64,000 nt of DNA from Alphaproteobacteria bacterium (GCA_022819985.1 JAJEGH010000023.1:186001-250000); one strand, 5' to 3'; numbered from the stretch's first letter, positions 34,956 to 44,194 are shown. The notes: generated from the sequence alone by a model not told the origin. Numbers and translations are program-made.

Positions 34956-35884
34956 CACCGCTGCGCGCCCGCGCCTCGATGCCGTCCGGGACAGGCGCAC
35001 TCGCCGGTGCGCTTCTCGGCGTCGGTGCGCTGCTGCGCAGCCAGGGCCGCATCATCTGGGCGAGCGGACTGGGCAGGATCGGCGCGGCGATCATCCTGTT
35101 CTTCGCCGTCGTCGCGATCCTGGCGCCCTGGCTTGCGCCGCACGATCCCTGGGAGTCCCTGCGCGATGTGTCCAACCGGATCGCGACCATGCGGCCGCCG
35201 TCCTGGGAATTTCCGCTCGGCACGACGACGCTCGGCCGGGACATTCTCAGCCAGATGATCCATGCCGCCCGGGCGACCATGCTGATCGGTCTGATCTCCG
35301 GCGCGATCTCCATCGTTATCGGCGCCAATATCGGGCTGCTGGCCGGATACTACGGCGGCAAGCTGGACGAAGTCCTGATGCGCTTGACCGATATCGTCTA
35401 CGGCATGCCGTTCCTGCCGTTTATCATCGTGCTGATCTCGCTGTTCGGCCGGAGCCAGTGGTTCGTCGTTCTGGCCATTGTCGTGATCATCTGGAGAACG
35501 TCGGCGCGGGTCGTGCGCGCCCAGACGCTGGCGCTCAAGGAACGTCAGTTCGTCAGCGCCGCCAAGGTGCGCGGGTGCAGCGATTTTCGCGTCATCTACC
35601 GCCATATCCTGCCGAACATCCTGCCGTTGCTGTTGCTCTATACGGCGTTCAACATCGCCTGGTCGGTGATCGCCGAGGCCGGCGCGAGCTTTCTGGGCTT
35701 CGGCGACCCGGACCAGTTGACCTGGGGAGGAATGCTCTACGATCTGTGGATTTCGGGCAAATCCCGGGTCGCCTGGTGGTGGTTCGCCGCGCCGTCGATC
35801 GCCATCGTGCTCCTGGTCAGCGCGTTGGTCTTCGTCAGTCGCGCCTACGAGGAAGTCGCCAATCCGCGGCTTCGCCAGCGCTGA
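34952..35884 (+). CDS. Peptide/opine-type ABC transporter permease (DppC-like)
   Basis: Second permease, 310 residues. A ~45-residue N-terminal segment precedes helix 1 ('GAAIILFFAVVAILAPWLAP'), followed by 'PLGTTTLGRDILSQMIHAAR', the DppC hallmark, and the docking loop 'SAAKVRGCSDFRVIYRHILP'. 'AEAGASFLGFGDPDQLTWGG' lies near the C-terminus. The ATG overlaps the preceding stop (ATGA). Confidence 0.93.
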   Translation: MTPLRARASMPSGTGALAGALLGVGALLRSQGRIIWASGLGRIGAAIILFFAVVAILAPWLAPHDPWESLRDVSNRIATMRPPSWEFPLGTTTLGRDILSQMIHAARATMLIGLISGAISIVIGANIGLLAGYYGGKLDEVLMRLTDIVYGMPFLPFIIVLISLFGRSQWFVVLAIVVIIWRTSARVVRAQTLALKERQFVSAAKVRGCSDFRVIYRHILPNILPLLLLYTAFNIAWSVIAEAGASFLGFGDPDQLTWGGMLYDLWISGKSRVAWWWFAAPSIAIVLLVSALVFVSRAYEEVANPRLRQR

Positions 35885-35896
35885 CGGGGTCGATCG

Positions 35897-36916
35897 ATGC
35901 TTCTGGATATCCGCGATCTCAAGGTCCGCTACGCGACCGGCCAGGGCACCGTGAAAGCGGTCGACGGCGTCAGCCTGTCGATTGCCGAAAACGAGGTTCT
36001 GGGCATTGCCGGCGAATCCGGATGCGGCAAGACCACCCTGATCAAGGCCCTGATGCGGCTCCTGCCCGGAACCGCCACGACCACGGCCGAACGGCTGCAT
36101 TTCAAGGGCCGGGAACTTCAGACGCTCTCCGACCGCGACTTCCGAAAGCAGATCCTGTGGAACGAAATCTCCCTCGTTCCGCAAAGCGCCATGAACTCGC
36201 TCGATCCGGTCTATCGGGTCGGCGATCAGGTGGTCGAGGCGATCCGCGCCCATATCGACACGCCGCGCAGGGAAGCGCGCGACCGCGTCGCCCATCTGTT
36301 CGACGCGGTCGGCCTGCAAACCGGCCTGATGGACAGCTACCCGCACGAGTTCAGCGGCGGCATGCGCCAGCGCGCGATGATTGCCATGGCCCTTGCGCTC
36401 GAACCCAGCCTGATCGTCATGGACGAACCGACGACGGGCCTCGACGTGCTGGTTCAGGAACGGATCATCCGCAAGCTGCTGGAAATCAGGAGCGAGATCG
36501 AGAGTTCGATCCTGCTGATCACCCACGACATTTCGGTGATCGCCGAGATGAGCGATCGCATCGGAATCATGTATGCCGGCCGCCTGATGGAACTGGCAGC
36601 CGCCGAGGATCTGTTCGACACCCCCTGGCACCCCTACACGCTGGGGCTGAAAAACGCTTTTCCCAGCATCCGGGCCATCGACCGGGAGCTCATCTCGATC
36701 CCCGGATCGCCGCCCAATCTGCTCGGCGACCTGCCGGGCTGCACGTTCAACGGGCGTTGTCCGTTCGCCGTGCCGGCCTGTGCCGCCGAACGCCCTGTCG
36801 ATACCGATGTCGGACCTGGGCACCGCGTATCCTGCCACCGTCTGGACGACATCGAATCCATGCGCGCCCGGGCCAGCGAGAAGACGACATGGCAATCCTC
36901 GAAGTCGGCGGCCTGA
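35897..36916 (+). CDS. Peptide/opine-type ABC transporter ATP-binding protein (DppD-like)
   Basis: A 339-residue ATPase with Walker A 'GESGCGKTT', signature '[17 protein letters not shown]' and Walker B '[14 protein letters not shown]'. The C-terminal oligopeptide-transporter domain contains the Cys-rich segment '[14 protein letters not shown]' and 'VSCH', typical for DppD/OppD and able to bind an Fe-S cluster in some homologues. It overlaps the next ATPase gene by 28 bp. Confidence 0.93.
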   Translation: MLLDIRDLKVRYATGQGTVKAVDGVSLSIAENEVLGIAGESGCGKTTLIKALMRLLPGTATTTAERLHFKGRELQTLSDRDFRKQILWNEISLVPQSAMNSLDPVYRVGDQVVEAIRAHIDTPRREARDRVAHLFDAVGLQTGLMDSYPHEFSGGMRQRAMIAMALALEPSLIVMDEPTTGLDVLVQERIIRKLLEIRSEIESSILLITHDISVIAEMSDRIGIMYAGRLMELAAAEDLFDTPWHPYTLGLKNAFPSIRAIDRELISIPGSPPNLLGDLPGCTFNGRCPFAVPACAAERPVDTDVGPGHRVSCHRLDDIESMRARASEKTTWQSSKSAA

Positions 36917-37911
36917 CCAAGCATTTCGACATCCGGCCCGGATTGCTCGGCCGCCTGCTGTCCGGCAAGCGCCGGCAGACCATCAAGGCTGTCGATGGCG
37001 TGAGCTTCACGCTGGAGGAAGGAACGATCCTGGGGCTGGCCGGCGAGTCGGGGTGCGGCAAGTCCACGACCTGCATGATGATTGCCAAGCTGCACGAACC
37101 CACGGCCGGGACCATCCGTTTCAAGGGACGCGACATCGCCGGGCTCGACCGCGCCGGACTGCGCGACTACCGGCTGGCGGTTCAGCTGATTTTCCAGGAT
37201 CCCTACGAGTCGCTCAATCCGCGTTTCACGGTCTTCGATCTGGTCGCCGAAGGACCGCGGGCGCTCGGTATATGGAGCCGGGAGGAGACCGCCCGGCGCG
37301 TGCTCGAAGCCCTTTCGCTCGTCGGGCTCAAGCCGGAAGAATACAAGGACCGTTTTCCGCACCAGATGAGCGGCGGCGAGCGCCAGCGGGTCGGAATCGC
37401 CTGCGCCCTCATTCTGGAGCCGGAACTGGTGATCGCCGACGAGCCGCTGTCGATGCTGGACGTGTCGATCCGCGCCGGCATTCTGGATCTGCTCCGGGAT
37501 CTCTCGGCGCGGCTCAATTTCTCCTGCATCTATGTCTCGCACGACCTGTCGATTCTCTCGAACATCTCCGAGCGTCTGCTGGTGATGTATCTCGGCATGG
37601 CCATGGAAATCGGCCCGACCGACCGTGTCGTCCGGAATCCGCAGCATCCCTATGCCAGGGCGCTGGTCGAGGCGGTGCCGGTTCCCGACCCGCGTTACAA
37701 ACGGCCGATTCCGGCGATCCGCGGCGAGATCGCCCGGCCCATAGACCCGCCGCCGGGCTGCCGCTTCGCTGCCCGGTGCCCCCAGGCGATGGACGCGTGC
37801 CGCCGCGATCCGGCCCCGGCGATGCGCGAGGTCGGACCCGGACATTTTGCGGCCTGCCATCTGCTCGATATGGACGCCCCGGACAGCGGTACGGCGGCAA
37901 GGGCGCTATGA
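36889..37911 (+). CDS. Peptide/opine-type ABC transporter ATP-binding protein (DppF-like)
   Basis: The partner ATPase, 340 residues from the ATG at 36889. Walker A is 'GESGCGKST', the Q-loop region 'LIFQDPYESLNPRFTV' is characteristic of DppF/OppF, the signature is 'MSGGERQRVGIACAL' and Walker B 'LVIADEPLSMLD'. The C-terminal Cys segment is 'CRFAARCPQAMDAC'. Its stop overlaps the start of the first oxidoreductase gene (ATGA), linking import and catabolism in one transcript. Confidence 0.93.
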   Translation: MAILEVGGLTKHFDIRPGLLGRLLSGKRRQTIKAVDGVSFTLEEGTILGLAGESGCGKSTTCMMIAKLHEPTAGTIRFKGRDIAGLDRAGLRDYRLAVQLIFQDPYESLNPRFTVFDLVAEGPRALGIWSREETARRVLEALSLVGLKPEEYKDRFPHQMSGGERQRVGIACALILEPELVIADEPLSMLDVSIRAGILDLLRDLSARLNFSCIYVSHDLSILSNISERLLVMYLGMAMEIGPTDRVVRNPQHPYARALVEAVPVPDPRYKRPIPAIRGEIARPIDPPPGCRFAARCPQAMDACRRDPAPAMREVGPGHFAACHLLDMDAPDSGTAARAL

Positions 37912-39029
37912 GCACGAACGGGAACGACGTCGCCGTCATCGGCGGCGGGCTCGTCGGCGCGTCGATCGCCTACGGCCTGGCCCGCAAGGGAAGCAGGGTC
38001 GTCCTGCTCGACGAGGGCGATATCGCCCTGCGCGCCTCGCGCGGCAATTTCGGGCTGGTGTGGGTCCAGGGCAAGGGCCGGGGCCGGCCGGAATACGCCC
38101 AATGGTCGTTGCGGTCGGCAACCCTGTGGTCGGCTTTCGCGGCCGAACTCGCGGAAGTCAGCGGCCTGGACGTGCAACACGAGAACAAGGGCGGCGTCCT
38201 GCTCACCCTGAGCGAAGCGGAGGATCGGCAGGTTCGTGCGCTGCTCGCGGAGATCGGGAGCAGCGCCGGCAACATGCGCTACGAGTATGAGTTCCTGCCG
38301 CGCGCCCGACTTGAGAAACTGCTGCCCGGCCTCGGACCGGGCGTCATCAGCGGGTCCTACAGCCCGCACGACGGCCACGCCAATCCGCTGATCCTGCTGC
38401 GCGCCCTGCACCGCGCCTTCGTCCGCTCCGGCGGGCGGTACCGGCCGAACTATACCGTCGACTCGATCCGGGGCAATGCGGACGGCTACCGGATCGAGGC
38501 CGGCGGCGAAGCGCTCGAGTGCGGCCGTGTCGTTATTGCCGCCGGACTCGGCTCCGGCCGGCTGGCGGCGCTGGTCGGCCTCGACGCGCCGACGGTGCCG
38601 GTGCGCGGCCAGTTGATGGTGACCGAGCGTATCGCGCCCTTGTTCAAGGTGCCCAGCAACCTGGTGCGCCAGACCGGCGAGGGCGGCCTGCAGTTGGGCT
38701 ACACCGCGGAAAATGCCGGCTACGACACCGGGGTGCGTAGCGACATGCTTCGCGATATTGCGTGGCGCTGCCGGACCGCCTTTCCGTTTCTGGACCGGTT
38801 GCGCGTGTTGCGCACCTGGTCGGCGCTCCGGATCATGACGCCGGACGGGTTTCCGGTCTACGACGAATCGCCGACCCATCCGGGCGTCTACGTTGCCGCC
38901 TGCCACAGCGGCGTGACCCTGGCGGCGGTCCACGCCTTCGTAATCCCGGACTGGGTGAGCGGACGGCCGCTCGCTCCGGAGCTCGGATGTTTCCGCACGG
39001 AGAGGTTCAATGTTCAGGAAGCGGCGTGA
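37908..39029 (+). CDS. FAD-dependent amine/D-amino acid dehydrogenase subunit (DAO family)
   Basis: A 373-residue flavoprotein with an N-terminal FAD dinucleotide fold ('DVAVIGGGLVGASIAYGLAR', 'VVLLDEGDIALRASRGN') and the C-terminal DAO pattern 'PTHPGVYVAACHSGVTLAAV'. With the next two genes it forms a three-part enzyme as in D-hydroxyproline dehydrogenase, HcnABC and octopine/nopaline oxidases, where this subunit oxidises the C-N bond of the substrate. The ATG overlaps the ATPase stop and the 3' end overlaps the [2Fe-2S] gene by 20 bp. Substrate unknown. Confidence 0.9.
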   Translation: MSTNGNDVAVIGGGLVGASIAYGLARKGSRVVLLDEGDIALRASRGNFGLVWVQGKGRGRPEYAQWSLRSATLWSAFAAELAEVSGLDVQHENKGGVLLTLSEAEDRQVRALLAEIGSSAGNMRYEYEFLPRARLEKLLPGLGPGVISGSYSPHDGHANPLILLRALHRAFVRSGGRYRPNYTVDSIRGNADGYRIEAGGEALECGRVVIAAGLGSGRLAALVGLDAPTVPVRGQLMVTERIAPLFKVPSNLVRQTGEGGLQLGYTAENAGYDTGVRSDMLRDIAWRCRTAFPFLDRLRVLRTWSALRIMTPDGFPVYDESPTHPGVYVAACHSGVTLAAVHAFVIPDWVSGRPLAPELGCFRTERFNVQEAA

Positions 39030-39306
39030 TGCCGACAGGCAAAGGGTCCGGATCGTTTTCGACGGCCGGACGATCGAGGCCGAAGCCGGGGCGACGGTCG
39101 CGGCGGCGCTCCTCTGCAACGGGGTCGTCGCCTTCCGGGACCCGGTCGTATCCGGCACATCGCGTGGGCCCCACTGCATGATCGGCGCCTGCTTCGAGTG
39201 CCTTGTCGAAATCGACGGAACGCCCGGGCAGCAGGCGTGCCTCGTCCCGGTGCGCGAAGGCATGTCCATCGGTCGGCAGGCGCCCTTGCCGGCGGTCGCG
39301 CCGTGA
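39010..39306 (+). CDS. Small [2Fe-2S] ferredoxin-like subunit
   Basis: A 98-residue plant-type ferredoxin fold protein. Cluster ligands are seen in 'PHCMIGACFECLVEIDG' (C-x4-C-x2-C) and 'QQACLVPVREGM' (fourth Cys). This is the small subunit that passes electrons between the two flavin subunits in HcnA, OoxX and hydroxyproline dehydrogenase gamma-type systems. Its TGA overlaps the GTG of the next gene. Confidence 0.92.
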   Translation: MFRKRRDADRQRVRIVFDGRTIEAEAGATVAAALLCNGVVAFRDPVVSGTSRGPHCMIGACFECLVEIDGTPGQQACLVPVREGMSIGRQAPLPAVAP

Positions 39307-40775
39307 CCGCGTTCCGGCACGATGTGGCGGTCGTGGGCGCCGGTCCGGCAGGAATGGCGGCTGCGACCGCCGCCGCCGAACTCGGCCTCGATACCGTCCT
39401 GTTCGACGAGCAGCCGGCGCCGGGCGGGCAGATCTACCGCAACGTCGAGGCGAATAGGGATGCCGGGTCCGGACTCGCAGGCCTGCTCGGCGACGACTAT
39501 GGGCGCGGACGCCGCCTTGCCGAGGCGTTTCGAGCCGGTTCGGCGACCTATGCACCGGGCACATCGGTCTGGGAGATCGAGCCGGACGGGACCGTCGGAA
39601 CCCTGCACGACGGCCGTGCTGCTCTGGTGCGGGCCCGCCGGATCGTCATCGCGGCCGGCGCCATGGAGCGGCCTGTGCCGATTGCCGGCTGGACCTTGCC
39701 CGGCGTAATGACCGCCGGCGCAGCGCAAACCCTGTTGAAGAGTGCGGACGCGATTCCGGACGGTCCCGTCGTCCTGGCCGGCAGCGGCCCGCTGCACTAT
39801 CTCGTCGCCTGGCAATTGGTGTCGGCGGGCGCCGAGGTCTGCGCCATCCTCGATACGACTCCCCGCGCCAACACCCGCGCCGCGCTGGCGCAGCTTCCCG
39901 GCGCGCTGGGCCAGCTTGCGCAGATCCGCAAGGGCCGCCGCTGGATCGCGGGAATACGCGCCGCCGGGGTGCGTTTCGTCAGGCATGTATCCGCGCTCGC
40001 AGCGGTCGGCACGGAACGGCTCGCCGCAGTGGACTACGAGGCCGACGGCCGGAAAGAGCGGATCGAGACGCCTCTGCTGCTGTTGCATCAGGGGGTCGTT
40101 CCGAACAACCAGTTGGCCGACTCGATCGACTGCGCCCGGCGCTGGGACGATGTGCAGGCCTGTTGGCATACACAGGCCGATGCCTGGGGCGCGACTTCGG
40201 TCGATACCGTTGCCGTCGCCGGCGATTGTGCAGGAATCGGCGGCGCGCTCGCGGCCGAGCATCGCGGTCGCCTGGCCGGGATCGACGCCGCCGCCCGCCT
40301 GGGAAAGATCGATGCCGGGACTCGCGACCGCCTTTCCCGGGAGCCGCTTGCCGCGCTTCGGCGGCTGGCCGGGCTCAGGCGCTTTCTCGATACGCTCTAC
40401 GCGCCGGCAGCCACCTTCCTGTCGCCGCGCGACGAGGTCGTCGTCTGTCGCTGCGAAGGCGTTACCGCGGGTGATTTGCGCGAGGTTGCCGCGCACGGCT
40501 GCATGGGGCCGAACCAGGCGAAGGCCTTCACGCGCGCCGGGATGGGGCCGTGCCAGGGCCGGATGTGCGGCCTGACGGTTGCCAATGTGATCGCCGGCGC
40601 CCGCGGGCGTCCGGTTGCGGACATCGGCGCGTTTCGCGTCCGTCCGCCCCTGAAGCCGCTCACGGTCGGCCAGCTCGCCGATCTCGAAGGGGTCGGCCGC
40701 GACATCGCCTCGCTCGATGCGATGCCGACGCGTCCCGGCGACGGGGCTGGCGACGGGGCCGGCGAAACGGCGTGA
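39303..40775 (+). CDS. FAD/NAD(P)-type oxidoreductase with C-terminal BFD-like [2Fe-2S] domain
   Basis: The large subunit of the three-part dehydrogenase, 490 residues from the GTG at 39303. It has an N-terminal FAD site 'VAVVGAGPAGMAAATAAAEL', 'PGGQIYRNVEANRD', a second dinucleotide fold 'VVLAGSGPLHYLVAWQLV', and a C-terminal domain with 'VVVCRCEGVTAGDL' and 'GMGPCQGRMCG', four Cys in the C-x-C ... C-x4-C arrangement of BFD-like [2Fe-2S] domains. This matches OoxA/HcnB-like proteins. The last residues come from a 12-bp repeat (40737-40772) giving 'GDGAGDGAGE'. Confidence 0.92.
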   Translation: MTAFRHDVAVVGAGPAGMAAATAAAELGLDTVLFDEQPAPGGQIYRNVEANRDAGSGLAGLLGDDYGRGRRLAEAFRAGSATYAPGTSVWEIEPDGTVGTLHDGRAALVRARRIVIAAGAMERPVPIAGWTLPGVMTAGAAQTLLKSADAIPDGPVVLAGSGPLHYLVAWQLVSAGAEVCAILDTTPRANTRAALAQLPGALGQLAQIRKGRRWIAGIRAAGVRFVRHVSALAAVGTERLAAVDYEADGRKERIETPLLLLHQGVVPNNQLADSIDCARRWDDVQACWHTQADAWGATSVDTVAVAGDCAGIGGALAAEHRGRLAGIDAAARLGKIDAGTRDRLSREPLAALRRLAGLRRFLDTLYAPAATFLSPRDEVVVCRCEGVTAGDLREVAAHGCMGPNQAKAFTRAGMGPCQGRMCGLTVANVIAGARGRPVADIGAFRVRPPLKPLTVGQLADLEGVGRDIASLDAMPTRPGDGAGDGAGETA

Positions 40776-40796
40776 GGACCGCGACGGGGCGGCGCG

Positions 40797-41906
40797 ATGA
40801 CCATCGGCGACGTACTCATCATCGGCGGCGGACTGCACGGTTGTTCGGCCGCTCTGCACCTCGCACGCCGCGGCCTGAAGCCGGTCATTCTCGAAAGGGA
40901 CTGGCCCGGACGGCATGCCTCCGGCGTCAATGCCGGCGGTGTACGCACCCTGCTGCGCGACCCGGCCGAAATCCCCCTCGCCCTGGCGGCCCGGCGGATG
41001 TGGCACGCGATCGGAGAACTTGTCGACGACGATTGCGGTTACAAGACCGTCGGGCAGGTGGCGATCGCGGAAAACGACGCCGAGTACGACAGACTAAAGG
41101 CGCGCGCCGGCACGGTCCGTCAACTGGGCTTCGACCACGAGGAGCTTATCGACCGTGCGGCGTTGCGATCGATGGTTCCGTCCCTCGCCCGGCATTGCGT
41201 CGGCGGGCTCGCGGTCCGAGAGGATGGCTTTGCCAGCCCGTACCACACGTCCCTTGCATTCCGGCGCAAGGCGCTCGCGCTCGGCGCCCGGCTCTTCGAA
41301 GGTGCTGAAGCGGAGCGGATCGACCGGGTCGGCGAAAACTGGCGGATCGAGGCCGGCGCGCGGACTTTCGAAGCTCCGGTGCTGGTCAACGCCGCCGGCG
41401 CCTGGGCCGGCGAATGGGCGGCGCGGTTGGGGGATACCGTATCGTTCCGGCATATTCTTCCGATGATGATGGTCTCGGAGCGGGTGCCGCCCCTTGTCGA
41501 GCCGGTCGTGATCGCAAGCGGCCGGCCGCTGTCCCTGAAGCAGATGCCGAACGGCACCGTGATCATGGGCGGGGGGTATCTGGGCTTCGGCGACCTTCGC
41601 ACCGGTCGCAACAGGACCGATTTCAACGGCCTGCAGAAAAGCGCCGCGACCGTCGCCGAGCTGTTTCCCGCCTTGCGCGGCGCACGGATCGTCCGAAGCT
41701 GGGCCGGCTTCGAGGGGCGGATGGCGGACGATATCCCGGTCATCGGCCCCAGCGCGGCTGCGCCGGACGCCTTCCACGCCTTCGGTTTCTCGGGCCACGG
41801 CTTTCAGCTGGCGCCGATCGTCGGGCGCATCCTCGCCGATCTGATCGCGACCGGCGAAACCGACCTGCCGATCCGACCGTTTTCCGCAAACCGGTTTGCC
41901 GCCTGA
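40797..41906 (+). CDS. Second FAD-dependent DAO-family oxidoreductase
   Basis: A 369-residue flavoprotein. The FAD motif is 'DVLIIGGGLHGCSAALHLAR', followed by 'GVNAGGVRTLLRDPAEIPLA' and a C-terminal 'AFGFSGHGFQLAPIVGRILA' typical of sarcosine/dimethylglycine oxidase-like DAO proteins. It is not a close copy of the DAO gene at 37.9 kb, so it may be an alternative catalytic subunit or act on the next intermediate. Last gene of the operon (21-bp gap); a weak hairpin follows. Confidence 0.9.
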   Translation: MTIGDVLIIGGGLHGCSAALHLARRGLKPVILERDWPGRHASGVNAGGVRTLLRDPAEIPLALAARRMWHAIGELVDDDCGYKTVGQVAIAENDAEYDRLKARAGTVRQLGFDHEELIDRAALRSMVPSLARHCVGGLAVREDGFASPYHTSLAFRRKALALGARLFEGAEAERIDRVGENWRIEAGARTFEAPVLVNAAGAWAGEWAARLGDTVSFRHILPMMMVSERVPPLVEPVVIASGRPLSLKQMPNGTVIMGGGYLGFGDLRTGRNRTDFNGLQKSAATVAELFPALRGARIVRSWAGFEGRMADDIPVIGPSAAAPDAFHAFGFSGHGFQLAPIVGRILADLIATGETDLPIRPFSANRFAA

Positions 41907-42348
41907 CCGCAATCCTCTGCCAGGAATTCCACGGTGCAGAGGCAAGTTTGAGGCTGCAAGGAAACCCCGCCGTTGACGGGCGCAAGTTTCCGAGGTGCCG
42001 GGGCGGGCTTCGCCGCGCGACGGCACAGCCGGTCGGGCCGCTGTCAATGTCTCCGATGTGCCCGTTGCCGTGCCTGGCGACTGCCAGGCGCGGCGCCCGG
42101 AATCGCCCCCGGCTTGTGTCCCGGCCCCAAAGCCGGAGGGAGCGTCGTCCGGAGTCTCACGCGGATCGCAGCAGCCTCACGGATAGCCGATCCTTCGCAC
42201 CTCTCGCCGAATTGCGGATCGCTCCCGTCCGCGGGCGACCGGGCGACGAAGGCGGACCGGGTCATCGAATCGGATGCGCAGATTTCAATGCCGGGACCCG
42301 GGCGGGCGGTGCTTGGCAGCGAAGCACTGTTTCGGAACCCTCCGAGAG
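41907..42348. other. Spacer between convergent genes, no gene seen
   Basis: A 442-bp stretch between the second DAO gene and the convergent outer-membrane protein gene. It holds a possible terminator hairpin (GGAAAC at 41960-41965, GTTTCC at 41986-41991, with an inner CCGT/ACGG stem). The remainder has open frames on both strands, but none has a ribosome site or a recognisable protein. Confidence 0.6.
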
Positions 42349-43239
42349 CTAGAATTCGAACCGCAGCGCCGCGAGCAATGCGTGAGTCCGGTAGGCGGCG
42401 GAGGTCTCGTCGATCCGGACCGGGATCTCCCGCCGGGCGCCGTCCTCGCCGTAGCGCACGATGGCGATGTCGCCGACATCGGTGCGGATTTTTCCCGCAT
42501 CGGTATAGCGGTAGCTCAGGTCGAGGTGGGTACGGCCGCCGACCGCGATCGCGATCCCGGCGGTCAGCATCCAGGTGAAGTTCCGCCCGCGTCCTCCCGG
42601 AAGGGCGGTGAAGGGAACCTCGCCGCCCGGACCCCGGCGCAGGGAGCCCTGCGGGTCGTCGGGTTCGGGGAAGCGCTGGACGTAGCCGCCGAGGCGGTAG
42701 TCGGTGATCCCGAGTCCGGCGCCCAGAAAGGGTTGCGCCCGACGGCCCGTGGCGATCTCCCATCCCGGGAAATCGTGGAACCCGACGAGGAGAAACTGCC
42801 TTGTGTCCAGGGTCGCCTCCGACGGCTGACGCTCGCCCGAGGCCCGGTAGTTCGCGTTTCCCCGCCAGTCGAGGCGACGCGCCATGCCGAATTCCAGCTG
42901 CACGCGCAGCCGGTACGGCAGGCGGACACCCGCCGCCAGATGAAACCGCAGACCGTCGTCGAGGGCGCCGGCGTCGAAACGTTGCCGGCTTCCGTAGAGC
43001 GCGGCATGGCCGGCGTCCGCGCCGTCGACGAACCGGGTCTCCCGCGGGCGGATCAGCGCCACGCCCGCGCTCAGGTACGGGGCGATCGGGGCGGCGTTCG
43101 CCCCCGCCGCGGGAAGAGCGGTCCCGCTTCCGCCGGAGTCTTCGGCGGCGGCGGACCGCCCGTGGACCGCCAGGAGCCACGCCACCGCGACAAGCGGCAG
43201 GAGCGCCGTCCGGAATCGCGCGCAGCCGATCCGATTCAT
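42349..43239 (-). CDS. Outer-membrane beta-barrel protein
   Basis: Exported protein of about 296 residues from the ATG at 43239. A signal peptide ('LLPLVAVAWLLAVHGRSAAA') is followed by alternating hydrophobic/polar strands separated by charged turns, for example 'APYLSAGVALI', 'RVQLEFGMARRL', 'TWMLTAGIAIAVGG', 'HLDLSYRYTDAG', and the chain ends 'LLAALRFEF', the terminal aromatic residue expected of a BAM substrate. This suggests an eight-stranded-type barrel of the porin-opacity class. An ATG 39 bp upstream is in frame but less likely. Function unknown. Confidence 0.8.
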   Translation of the reverse strand: MNRIGCARFRTALLPLVAVAWLLAVHGRSAAAEDSGGSGTALPAAGANAAPIAPYLSAGVALIRPRETRFVDGADAGHAALYGSRQRFDAGALDDGLRFHLAAGVRLPYRLRVQLEFGMARRLDWRGNANYRASGERQPSEATLDTRQFLLVGFHDFPGWEIATGRRAQPFLGAGLGITDYRLGGYVQRFPEPDDPQGSLRRGPGGEVPFTALPGGRGRNFTWMLTAGIAIAVGGRTHLDLSYRYTDAGKIRTDVGDIAIVRYGEDGARREIPVRIDETSAAYRTHALLAALRFEF

Positions 43240-43333
43240 GCCTGCCTCGCGCTCCTTGTCCGTTGCCGGGTGTGCCATGCAGACCGGGCGACCTGAGGGA
43301 CCGACACCCTATCGTGCCGCCGGGCGCGCGATC

Positions 43334-43603
43334 AACGAACCGCTCGGGGCGGACATCGTCCCATTTCAGGGACAGGATCCCGTCCGACCGGCAGCCGGTC
43401 AGCATCGGCAGGCGCACCGCCGCGATATCCTCAGGCGCGACATCCCTGACCGGCTTCCTCCCCAGGGCAGGCAGGACGCGGTTGCGCAGCGCCTTCCGGT
43501 AATTCTTCGCCGTGTCCGGCTTGCACCGGACCTCGACATGGTTCCTGAGGAAGCGCTCCGCGAGATCGGCGACGGTGGGGTCGGGCGCCGGCCGCGGATT
43601 AAA
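43334..43603 (-). pseudogene. Tyrosine recombinase (phage integrase) remnant
   Basis: About 90 codons read 'PDPTVADLAERFLRNHVEVR', 'KPDTAKNYRKALRNRVLPAL' and 'RKPVRDVAPEDIAAV', the core-binding domain of a site-specific integrase, and then jump to 'LTGCRSDGILSLKWDDV', which normally lies over 50 residues further on, in the catalytic domain. The linking part and everything after it (the R-H-R-Y residues) are missing. No tRNA or attachment repeat is seen next to it. Confidence 0.7.
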
Positions 43604-43652
43604 TCCGCGGCTGCGGCCGAAATGACGGTGGGAGAAAAGCTGGAGCGCCCGC

Positions 43653-44024
43653 CTATTCCGCCGGCTTCTCGAATTCGCGGGCGCAGTCGCGGGTGATGCG
43701 GCGCATGGCAGTGTGGACCGGCTTGTCGAGGGCGAGGCGCAGTTTGCGGGCGGCCTCCATGTCGCCGGCGGCGACCAGCGCAAAGGTCTTCGTCACCTTC
43801 GGCTTGTCGCCGTCCGGGATTTCGGCTTCCCCGGCGACGGCGTCGGCGACGCAGGCGCAGATCGGCGTGCGGTTCTTCACCAGCGCTTCGGGCGTTTCCC
43901 GGCCACGCTCCTGCCGCTTGGCAAGGCTGTCGGCGCAGGCGGCGGCGAGTTCCTTCTTCGCGCCGTCGGAAAAGGCCGTCAGCGCCAGAAAGCAGACCGG
44001 AAGGACAGCGAGGAGTCGGAGCAT
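43653..44024 (-). CDS. Small exported protein of unknown function
   Basis: A 123-residue protein with a cleavable signal peptide ('MLRLLAVLPVCFLALTAFSDG'). The mature part is alpha-helical and charged, with five cysteines overall including 'CACVADAVAGEAEI' and 'ITRDCAREFEKPA', which suggests periplasmic disulfides. I do not recognise a family. It lies between the integrase remnant and iorA, reading away from iorA, and shares a 228-bp divergent region that contains two palindromes. Confidence 0.65.
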   Translation of the reverse strand: MLRLLAVLPVCFLALTAFSDGAKKELAAACADSLAKRQERGRETPEALVKNRTPICACVADAVAGEAEIPDGDKPKVTKTFALVAAGDMEAARKLRLALDKPVHTAMRRITRDCAREFEKPAE

Positions 44025-44120
44025 GGCGGAATTCCGGGGCTGGGCTTCGGACGCGTCCGCGCCGGGCGCGGGGATTTCGGCGTCCGCAGGAGGCGTCGAT
44101 ATCGTGGGCGCATGCCGTAC

Positions 44121-44144
44121 CCGCGCGCGTGTACATGCGCGCGG
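44121..44144. promoter_or_regulatory. GC-rich near-perfect 24-bp palindrome
   Basis: CCGCGCGC (44121-44128) and GCGCGCGG (44137-44144) pair around an 8-nt centre containing TGTACA. It lies in the divergent region upstream of iorA. It may be an operator or a structured RNA hairpin. Confidence 0.4.
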
Positions 44145-44194
44145 CTGGCCTTGGCGGGAGAAAGACCCTAATATGCCCGGCGGAACGACGCCAG

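Noticed and set aside
42044..43783. Full-length integrase on the minus strand
   Set aside because: Only about 90 codons (43334-43603) match an integrase; the rest of that frame is the shadow of the outer-membrane protein gene and shows no catalytic R-H-R-Y residues.
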